A program made the position numbers and the translations under genes. Positions 35,867 through 43,223 of a stretch of 64,000 bases of DNA are shown in pieces. The stretch comes from Sphingobacterium faecale (GTDB taxonomy: Bacteria; Bacteroidota; Bacteroidia; Sphingobacteriales; Sphingobacteriaceae), in contig NZ_JAERTY010000005.1 in the NCBI RefSeq assembly GCF_016746095.1, positions 62,001-126,000 of the forward strand, written 5' to 3'. Each line of letters starts with the position of its first letter. Within the stretch, counting starts at the first letter, position 1. Under the pieces are notes generated by a model. That model was not told where the DNA came from and made no database searches. It saw only the letters and a list, made by a program, of their open reading frames with translations.

Positions 35867-37635
35867 AGTCCAAAATTCAGTTGGTAAGCAATTTCCCCAC
35901 GGGTTTCAGTGAAGGCTGGTTGTCCCCCCGTGATTACAGATCCAGGATTGTTATTTGTAAAATAAACCATGGCACGTATAGCCTGAAGTTTATTCAGTTT
36001 AAAAGCTAGATTGAAGGAGCTATTGAAAATATTGCTTTTGTTAGCATTCGCCTCTCCCAATAGGTAATTCATATTAAAACCGGTCGTCATTTTATTGTTT
36101 AACAGCACATATGTCCCCCCAACTCCGATCCCTTTATAACTGTTTTTAATGGCTTGACTATTCAGATGGGTATAACTCAGATTACTATTCACCGTGGCGT
36201 GATTTTTTAGCAGTGATAAGGTATAATTTAGCAGGTACTGAGTGGAATTTATATCCCGACTGGGGGCATTTCCGGTATTGTCAAAATAGCTGTTATAATC
36301 ATTCATAGCATTGAAGTTTGCTGAAAGCAAAATCAAATGAACGGCATCTTCATTGCTTATGGTATAGCGTGGCACGATGCCTAGTGTACGTGTCGTCTGC
36401 ACAATCTTTAGCGAGTCTGCAAAGCGAAGTGTATTAGGTTTTTGATTGTTAGAATAATTACTGAACTGAACATCAATGCCCAACTGCTTGGTAACATCGC
36501 TGGAGAGATTTGCGGATGCTATCCAGCGCCGGCTAGTCGATTCCTTCTGTAATCGGACATTATCTTGTTCCAAGCCCACATTTCCCTGAAAACGTATATA
36601 CCCTTTGGGATGATTATAGCTAGGAGCTATCGTTAGATTCTCTATATCATTGGTAAAATAATAAGCTCCCATAGATGTAAAACCTGGCTCCACCCGCCTA
36701 TAATTGACTTTGACAGCATAGTCCTTTGCCCTATACCCCCCGCCAGCGCTGAACGCCAGGAACCATTCCGAGGTGCCGTTAATGTCCAGTAGATTACTTA
36801 GCTGCCGCAATGTTTTGTCTTCAATGGAATCCAAAGACAGTCTTGAGTTGATATCACGTGTTAGCAAACTGATAGCCGCGTCGCTCTCTATAAAGAAATT
36901 TCTAAAAACGGTAATCCGGGTACCATAGCTCAGGACCGAGTTGGCGGCTGGGGTTACCCTGTTTCCTACGAAGGTCAAGCCATCTGGATTAGTCGTGCTA
37001 TCATCCTTAGCATGTAGAATATTCAAATCAAAAAAATTGTTCGCTGTTCCATATCCAATTTTTAGAGCTATTCCTTTTCTGCTGAAGGAGAAAGGTACCA
37101 ATGACATAGAGCTGGTGTCGATAACGGTAGCGCGGTTCAAACGTCCGTACATCATGCCAAATCGTAACTTTCCTGGAGTAAGTTCTATTCCTCCTCCTAG
37201 TATTGTATGCCCCGCTAAGGTGTATGGTGAGAAGTTAATATTGCGATAGCCGGCATGTAAGGTTATCCACTTATAGGTTGGGCTCAGCCCAAATTGATTG
37301 AAGGGCTGCTGAAAGGTGGTTTCTTTCTTGGAGATAGTAAAATTGGTGGGTACAGACCACCCATAAAATGTAAACGTCGGACTACCGTTTATTAGGTAAT
37401 TAACAGGTTCCAATCGGTTGGGGATGCCCGAAGCTCCATAGAACATACCCCGCAGCTCCAGGTTTCCCTGAAAAGCGAAGGGCTTCTGCTGTGCTATTTT
37501 AGTAAGATCTTGGGCAAATAGTTGCCCAGAATACAATCCTAGCCAAATAAAACAAAGCATGTATCTTATTCTGCTTCTATTCAAGAGATTACTCCACAAT
37601 TTATGGAGTGATAAATCGACTATCGAATACACCAT
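35863..37635 (-). CDS. Probable outer-membrane beta-barrel protein of the giant-protein cluster
   Basis: The product has up to 590 residues. A signal peptide (MLCFIWLGLYSGQLFAQ) lies at about residues 26-42, so the ATG at 37560 is an alternative start that gives a normal n-region. The rest is built of alternating amphipathic strands such as ITLHAGYRNINFSPY, LRFGMMYGRLNR and ATVNSNLSYTHLN, and it ends in ETRGEIAYQLNFGL with a terminal aromatic-Gly-Leu. This is the composition of a Bacteroidetes outer-membrane barrel. No named family was recognised. It lies 5 bases after the collagen-like gene and overlaps the giant gene, so it may be the pore or anchor for the giant protein. Confidence 0.8.
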   Translation of the reverse strand: MVYSIVDLSLHKLWSNLLNRSRIRYMLCFIWLGLYSGQLFAQDLTKIAQQKPFAFQGNLELRGMFYGASGIPNRLEPVNYLINGSPTFTFYGWSVPTNFTISKKETTFQQPFNQFGLSPTYKWITLHAGYRNINFSPYTLAGHTILGGGIELTPGKLRFGMMYGRLNRATVIDTSSMSLVPFSFSRKGIALKIGYGTANNFFDLNILHAKDDSTTNPDGLTFVGNRVTPAANSVLSYGTRITVFRNFFIESDAAISLLTRDINSRLSLDSIEDKTLRQLSNLLDINGTSEWFLAFSAGGGYRAKDYAVKVNYRRVEPGFTSMGAYYFTNDIENLTIAPSYNHPKGYIRFQGNVGLEQDNVRLQKESTSRRWIASANLSSDVTKQLGIDVQFSNYSNNQKPNTLRFADSLKIVQTTRTLGIVPRYTISNEDAVHLILLSANFNAMNDYNSYFDNTGNAPSRDINSTQYLLNYTLSLLKNHATVNSNLSYTHLNSQAIKNSYKGIGVGGTYVLLNNKMTTGFNMNYLLGEANANKSNIFNSSFNLAFKLNKLQAIRAMVYFTNNNPGSVITGGQPAFTETRGEIAYQLNFGL

Positions 37636-37640
37636 AGCTA

Positions 37641-38789
37641 TTAGTCTGGAATTCTATATACTTTTTTCACTTCCGAAAAGCTGTTCATATTGACACGTGC
37701 TGTAGTCGATATTGATCCTGGAATAAGCACATAACGAAAGGAATAGGTGTTATTGATTCTTACATTACTCGAGCGGATGGTAATCGATCCTACTCGAGCT
37801 ACATATCCCATCTTATATTCTGAAGAAGTGTAGAACCACCCCTCCGATAGCTGAATAATCTCATAAGTTCCATGATTGTCTACCCGCGCATATACAGCGA
37901 TCTGCCCGCGGTCAAAAATATCTTTAGTCAGCCTAGGTGCCTGTATAAAGAATGTCAACGAGTCACTTCTTGGAGTTATCCAATCACTATATATTACATT
38001 TGCACTTCCGGAGGCACCCTGTGGACCTCTCAGGTTCATAATGGCGCTTCCCCATATTGTTGTTTTAGGACCATAGAGATCGCCTGTTGTAATATGGATG
38101 TAGTAGTCTCCTGCAGTTCCTATATTAGGTGGAGGAGTGTCGGATCCATGCAGAATTCTAGCCCCGTTTGTTCCGCCTGTACCAGGCGTACCCCTGAGGT
38201 TGACTGGAATACCCCAGGATGTCGCTGATTTGGGACCGTAAAAATCGGACGTGCTTGTATCAAAATAAAAATCTCCAATATGTCCTATAGCAATAGTAGG
38301 GGCGTTAGCACCACTCAGTATCTGCGAACCAGCTGCACCGGTCGCTCCATTTAGTCCCTTCAAGCTGGTAGGGCTTCCCCATCCACCAGCAGACTTAGGT
38401 CCATAGAAATCTCCGGTTGACTTATTGAAATAATAGTCACCATAGGCACCTGTCGAAGTGGCCGGAGCGTTAGTCCCACTTAGTATTGTTGCTCCATTCA
38501 GGCCATCCGTGCCATTTGTGCCATTTGTCCCCGGGGTTCCAACAAGGTTCAAAGGTACACCCCATCCTGTTTCGGATTTAGGTCCGAATAGTTGTCCCGT
38601 ATTCGTCTGTAAATAATAGTCGCCCATTACCCCCATATCAGTATTAGGTACGTTGGTACCGCTATGAATCTTAGCGCCATTCAGACCATCTAATCCTCTC
38701 GGACCCACATCGCCTTCTTTGGTACAGGCGTAGACGCAAAACACTAGCATCCATACCCCAAAACATTGTAAAAAAGAAAATCTCTTCAT
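37641..38789 (-). CDS. Lipoprotein with interrupted collagen-like repeats
   Basis: This 382-residue lipoprotein has its lipidation cysteine at 22 (FCVYAC), followed by a short collagen-like Gly-X-Y run (GDVGPRGLDGLNG). Four to five copies of a unit of about 48 residues follow. Each has the pattern GTNAP, then GAYGDYYFNKSTGDFYGPKS, then GWG.P..L.G and a short Gly-X-Y stretch (GTPGTNGTNGTDG, GLNGATGAAG, GTPGTGGTNG, GPQGASGSANV). The C-terminal part (about 265-382, IYSDWITPRSDSLTFFIQAP) is a globular domain seen in other Bacteroidetes collagen-like lipoproteins. It is the first gene of the surface cluster, 191 bases downstream of the sensor kinase. It is likely a trimeric surface fibre; ligand unknown. 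Confidence 0.85.
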   Translation of the reverse strand: MKRFSFLQCFGVWMLVFCVYACTKEGDVGPRGLDGLNGAKIHSGTNVPNTDMGVMGDYYLQTNTGQLFGPKSETGWGVPLNLVGTPGTNGTNGTDGLNGATILSGTNAPATSTGAYGDYYFNKSTGDFYGPKSAGGWGSPTSLKGLNGATGAAGSQILSGANAPTIAIGHIGDFYFDTSTSDFYGPKSATSWGIPVNLRGTPGTGGTNGARILHGSDTPPPNIGTAGDYYIHITTGDLYGPKTTIWGSAIMNLRGPQGASGSANVIYSDWITPRSDSLTFFIQAPRLTKDIFDRGQIAVYARVDNHGTYEIIQLSEGWFYTSSEYKMGYVARVGSITIRSSNVRINNTYSFRYVLIPGSISTTARVNMNSFSEVKKVYRIPD

Positions 38790-38980
38790 ATCTATATTAT
38801 TCGTCTATAATTTATTTTAAAAAGGCCCTTTGTCCCCTTTGGCTGCTTACAAAGAGAAAACAATTGCTGAAATCATTTTTATAGAATGAGCGGAAGGCTA
38901 TAGTCTACGCGTGAATAGCGCATCTGGGTTAGTAAGGTATGGCAATTGTAAAATCCCTACCCAAAAAAAGAAAGGGTCAA

Positions 38981-41900
38981 TTAGGAAATGGAGGGGAGCG
39001 TGATGATCACTTTAGCGTTATATTCTTCTTCTAGCGGATTTTTATCGATTTCTAGCGAAGCTTCGGGTACCGCCATTCTGCTATTGATCATCCGTAATCG
39101 TTCTTCTACCCCCTTAAGACCAAAAGAGCTCGTTTTAAAATGCTCGGCACCTACTTTATAGGAGACGTTAAAACCTACACCGTTGTCTAGGACAGCGATG
39201 ACTATCTTTTGGTCCCTCTCGGTGACACTTACCAAAATTTTACCAAGACTACCGAGCAGATGCCTTACACCGTGATGAACTGCATTTTCGACAATGGGTT
39301 GAATCAGCATGGAAGGAATTTTTTTATTGCTTTCTTTCAGTGTTTTCTCTATTTTTATACTATAGCTAAATGAGCCGGAAAAACGTTCCTGTTCGAGGTC
39401 GAGATAGAGCTTGACCAATTGGAGTTCGGAAGCTATACTAACGACAGAAAACTGTGAGTTTTCTAATACAATACGACTTAGAGCGGCAAACTTATGTATC
39501 AACTTACTGGCACTTGTAGCATCCTGTTCTACAACATAGGCTTCAATCGAATTCAATATATTAAATATAAAATGGGGATTCATCTGCGAGCGTATGGCCT
39601 TCAGTTCACTCTCATAAAGCTGTTGCCTAAATTCGGACTCTAATTTTTCCTGCTTTTCAATTTCCAGTATCTCTGCTTGCTCCCTTATTTTACGTGCGTT
39701 TTGTTTTAATTCCTTTTGTAGGGTACGTGTAAACTTCTGCTGCAGACGGTTTATTTTCTTTTGATGCTGTATACGGTAGATCAGAAACAAAATTATAAGG
39801 AGAAAAAAGCTTCCCGTCGCCGCAGCCTTAAACCAGAAACTCTGAAACCATCGAAGTTGGATATGCACAGGGAGATGGATGCTTCCGTCTGACCAATATC
39901 CATTTTGATCGCTCACGCGCAGAGAAAACACATAATCGCCTCCTGGAACATTACTATATACGGCCTGTTGATATTCGTCTGCATCGATCCAATCCGCATC
40001 TATACCTTCTAACTTATACCGGTATTTTAAATTGCCGTCGCTCATCTGCATGGGGTTAGCAAAATGAAAGGTGAACGTGTTCTCCTGGGGCGATAGAATC
40101 AACTTGCCTTTTAGCAGGCGATAAGAGTTGTCTCGATTCATAATTTTGAATGTACTTATTACCGGCAGTATCTGTTCTTCGTATTTTTGCTCTATTGCGC
40201 TGATGGGTCCTTTCACCAAGCCCATATCGGTAGTCCATATCAATGCATCAGCATCGATATAAAAGTCTTTCACAGCTAACCATGCTGGAGGAGATATACC
40301 TTTGCCAGGATGCAGTTGTGAAAAAATTCCGTTTTCCGGATCGAACAACATCACACCATCCGCTGCTTTCATCCATATACGGCCTTTTAGATCTTCCTCT
40401 AGACGGTGCACATATATCCAAGGAAAGCGATTCAGGTCTTTTATATGCCTAAAATGGGTGCCATCCGACCTATCTATGATAGCTCCGATCCCCTGTTGGC
40501 TACTGCTGTACCAAAAAGTTCCTTGCTTATCAAGCATAAAGCAAAATACAGTATTGGATGCAATACCTGTTTTAGTCTTTTGATACATAAAATTTGTAAA
40601 TTTCATGGTCGATTTATCTTCGATTCTAGCTGCACCAAATCCGTCCAGCCCCAACCATAAAGCTCCTTTAGCATCCTTGGCTACTGTGATCACTTTGTTG
40701 TTCACTAAGCCATTGCCCTCGCCATATAAAGAGATGGCCTGTGTACTGATATTATATTTATATAATCCAGAACTCCAAGAACCGATCCACAGCACACGGC
40801 TACCTGAAACGGTATCAGCTACAACTTTATTACAATCCGCTTTTTCGAAAGAAAAAGAGGGACCAACAATTTTCAAAGGGTTTAGCTGTTGGGTTTTAGT
40901 ACTAAAGACATAAACACCTTGATCAAAAGTGGATAGATAGATACTATCTCCAACGACAGATACTTGACTGATGCTTAGATTTCTAAGTGGATATGTAGTT
41001 TTCCGCTGTTGAAGATCATAAGATAGCTCTCCTAACGCAGTCTTGGTTATGTACCATCGTGTATTCCCTACCTTAAAAATCCGCTCTATCGGTGCAATTT
41101 CAGAGGTGGGAATGAAATCTTTTATCCTGTTTAAGTGTCTGGAATAATAAAACAAACCATTGTTGGAACATATCAAATAGCCATTCGGTGTTTTTACTAT
41201 CCTATTTATCTTTACTGGGAGTGGATCTTTTGGTGATATTTTATCCCAAGATATGAGCTCGCTGTGTTGGCTCGCCAGATCGTAACTATATATCCCCTTC
41301 TTATTGTGCGCTGCCAGTATTTTCTTCTCTTCCGGAAAGTAGGCAATGTCCGTAATTGTATTATCGTAAGGATTGTTGCTATACCCGATATTCAACATCT
41401 TTGTTTGAATGATCTGCTGTTGCCGGTTATGGATACTTATGAGGTCATGGTCGTAGTACGAGGCATATGCCCTATCCTCTATAAAGCATACTCCGCCAAC
41501 TCCGTTTTCTCCGGAATTCTTCAGATCGTATGATTCTATTTTACCGGAGACGGGATCGTAGGAATATAGTCCATTGTACCGCGTGCCTACCCATAAAATC
41601 CCCTGTTGATCTTCCGTGATGCTATAAATGGTAGTATAGCGGTTCTTTTCTCTTCCTAGCTTTATTAGACGGATATGACTGGTAGCTATATCCAAGACCT
41701 GCAGATCTGTTTCCTGTCCACCGAAATAAACCTTTCCAACGGAACTATGTACCGCATATAGTTCTTGCTTCTCAAGGATACCATTGTCCACTTTTGCAGC
41801 ATACGTAGTAATTGCCTCCTTTGACGACTTAGTCCGGTCATAACACAGCAACCCTTGATTATATGTGGTGATCCATATTTTGTTGTTCTCTCCTAAACTA

Positions 41901-42172
41901 ATTTGTCCCAGGTCATTAGAAACGGAATTGCCTTCTGCTTCGTCAAAATTGACATTGAAAAACGAATGCCCATCGTAGTAGCTAAGCCCTTTATTGGTTG
42001 TAATCCACACAAGTCCCTGTTTATCCAGTGCTGCGTCCCGTATAATATTGCTTGGGAGTCCATCCTGTACCTTAAAATGTACATAATTATATATCCTCTC
42101 TTGTGCTATTACGATGGACATTGTACTTATCCACCCTGCAAGTATGAGTTGGATGATCGCTGCTCTACACAT
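38981..42172 (-). CDS. Sensor histidine kinase with two-component-regulator propellers (LytS/YehU type)
   Basis: This 1063-residue membrane kinase has a signal segment (about 1-23, ending VIAQ) and a periplasmic sensor of two propellers (about 30-690) with repeats such as GLVWITTNKGLSYYDG, GILWVGTRYNGLYSYDP and GALWLGLDGFGAARIED. A Y_Y_Y beta-sandwich (about 705-770) leads to a membrane helix (about 779-801) and a coiled coil (about 803-860). The His_kinase domain has the phospho-acceptor motif NPHFIFN (His 867) and the ATP-binding DNGVGF at about 996-1001. It lies 10 bases after the response regulator and forms a pair with it. It probably senses a carbohydrate or other envelope ligand and may control the neighbouring surface-protein cluster. 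Confidence 0.93.
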   Translation of the reverse strand: MCRAAIIQLILAGWISTMSIVIAQERIYNYVHFKVQDGLPSNIIRDAALDKQGLVWITTNKGLSYYDGHSFFNVNFDEAEGNSVSNDLGQISLGENNKIWITTYNQGLLCYDRTKSSKEAITTYAAKVDNGILEKQELYAVHSSVGKVYFGGQETDLQVLDIATSHIRLIKLGREKNRYTTIYSITEDQQGILWVGTRYNGLYSYDPVSGKIESYDLKNSGENGVGGVCFIEDRAYASYYDHDLISIHNRQQQIIQTKMLNIGYSNNPYDNTITDIAYFPEEKKILAAHNKKGIYSYDLASQHSELISWDKISPKDPLPVKINRIVKTPNGYLICSNNGLFYYSRHLNRIKDFIPTSEIAPIERIFKVGNTRWYITKTALGELSYDLQQRKTTYPLRNLSISQVSVVGDSIYLSTFDQGVYVFSTKTQQLNPLKIVGPSFSFEKADCNKVVADTVSGSRVLWIGSWSSGLYKYNISTQAISLYGEGNGLVNNKVITVAKDAKGALWLGLDGFGAARIEDKSTMKFTNFMYQKTKTGIASNTVFCFMLDKQGTFWYSSSQQGIGAIIDRSDGTHFRHIKDLNRFPWIYVHRLEEDLKGRIWMKAADGVMLFDPENGIFSQLHPGKGISPPAWLAVKDFYIDADALIWTTDMGLVKGPISAIEQKYEEQILPVISTFKIMNRDNSYRLLKGKLILSPQENTFTFHFANPMQMSDGNLKYRYKLEGIDADWIDADEYQQAVYSNVPGGDYVFSLRVSDQNGYWSDGSIHLPVHIQLRWFQSFWFKAAATGSFFLLIILFLIYRIQHQKKINRLQQKFTRTLQKELKQNARKIREQAEILEIEKQEKLESEFRQQLYESELKAIRSQMNPHFIFNILNSIEAYVVEQDATSASKLIHKFAALSRIVLENSQFSVVSIASELQLVKLYLDLEQERFSGSFSYSIKIEKTLKESNKKIPSMLIQPIVENAVHHGVRHLLGSLGKILVSVTERDQKIVIAVLDNGVGFNVSYKVGAEHFKTSSFGLKGVEERLRMINSRMAVPEASLEIDKNPLEEEYNAKVIITLPSIS

Positions 42173-42182
42173 GGCTACCGTA

Positions 42183-42917
42183 TTAAGATCGAAAGAGTCG
42201 ATCGATCAGAATATTCTTTCTCGATGCAGAGACCTCTATCTCCGATCCATCAATGAGTTCAAGTGTTCCCCCATCCCCCTTTTTATACCGGACGACATAC
42301 GTAAGATTAACAATTACGCTACGGCTGACACGGACAAAATGATCCTCTTGCAGCAGACCTTCAAATTCTTTAAGTGTCTTTGAAACAATAATCTTAGTAC
42401 CTGTTGCAATATTGAATACCGAGTAATTGCTCATTGCTTCGACCTTTATAATCTCCTCTTTTTTGACAAAATAGATACCTTCTACAGTAGGAAGTGCTAA
42501 TCTAGAATGCGCAATCCGTTCGCTAGGGATAATCACCTGTGCCAGTTTTCTTTTGGATTCAATCCGGACATTTAGCTTATTCAGTGCGCAGGCCAGTTCC
42601 TCCGGATTGACTGGTTTAAGAAGAAAATCTAATGCATTTGCCCTTAACGCATCTAGTGTGTAGGCATGGTAAGCGGTTACGAAAATGACCTCAAAATCAA
42701 ACTGCCCCAGATTTTCCAGAAATTGAAAACCATTCATAACCGGCATTTCAACATCTAAAAATAGCACATCCGGTTTTAGATCCTGGATTTTAGCTAATGC
42801 TAATTGAGGATCATTGAAAACGTGTTCGACATATATTAAGTCAGGAAATACATTCAGTTTATGCATCAGCAAGCTGCTGCCCTTTATTTCATCATCTAAA
42901 ATCACTGCCTTAATCAT
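42183..42917 (-). CDS. LytTR-family response regulator
   Basis: This 244-residue protein has a receiver domain (about 1-120), with the phospho-acceptor Asp 55 in VLFLDVEMP, an acidic pocket in VILDDE and the conserved Lys in LLKPVNPEE. A LytTR DNA-binding domain (about 138-240) carries EGIYFVKKEEIIKVEAMSNYS and HFVRVSRSVIVNLTYV. It is the response regulator of the kinase encoded 10 bases downstream. LytTR proteins bind promoter direct repeats, and the targets here are likely the flanking operon(s). The 306 bases upstream contain no recognised promoter box. Confidence 0.93.
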   Translation of the reverse strand: MIKAVILDDEIKGSSLLMHKLNVFPDLIYVEHVFNDPQLALAKIQDLKPDVLFLDVEMPVMNGFQFLENLGQFDFEVIFVTAYHAYTLDALRANALDFLLKPVNPEELACALNKLNVRIESKRKLAQVIIPSERIAHSRLALPTVEGIYFVKKEEIIKVEAMSNYSVFNIATGTKIIVSKTLKEFEGLLQEDHFVRVSRSVIVNLTYVVRYKKGDGGTLELIDGSEIEVSASRKNILIDRLFRS

Positions 42918-43223
42918 AATTGGTTTCTATTACTCTGTAGGAGGCATACCTGTCTCATGAAAAACTAATTATAATAAAGCTACTTAATTTTTTATTTATT
43001 TGATAGTATAGATGAGTGAATAACCCAGCAAAATGAGTCGGACGGTAGAAATAAAGAGTGGAAGAATGAGATAATAGGAAAAAGCTGATACTGGAGATAA
43101 TCTATATTATACACTATCAAATGCATGATGCGATTTAATAGTAGCGATGTTCATATGACCCTAATAGACAAAGGCCTCACCTAGGTGAGGCCTTTGTCTA
43201 TTAGGCTACGAAAGACTGTTCTC
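42918..43223. other. Intergenic region between the LytTR gene and the M14 peptidase gene
   Basis: These 306 bases are AT-rich with no open frame of note. Apart from the palindrome at 43161-43204 nothing recognisable was seen. The left part should hold the promoter of the two-component system, but no TAnnTTTG match was found. Confidence 0.5.
43161..43204. terminator. Perfect 44-bp palindrome acting as probable bidirectional terminator
   Basis: CTAATAGACAAAGGCCTCAC and its exact complement meet at CTAG, giving 22-base arms with no mismatch and no loop. It follows the stop of the M14 peptidase by about 20 bases and has a T-rich side (CCTTTGTCTATT) on both strands. This fits a factor-independent terminator for module 3, or a strong 3'-end hairpin. 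Confidence 0.65.

Noticed and set aside
27406..37635. Type IX secretion sorting domains on the giant and fn3 proteins.
   Set aside because: The C-termini (NTGNLCR; KAAISKTIRRF) do not show the conserved Gly-Ile/Val-Tyr and Lys-rich end of T9SS type A domains.
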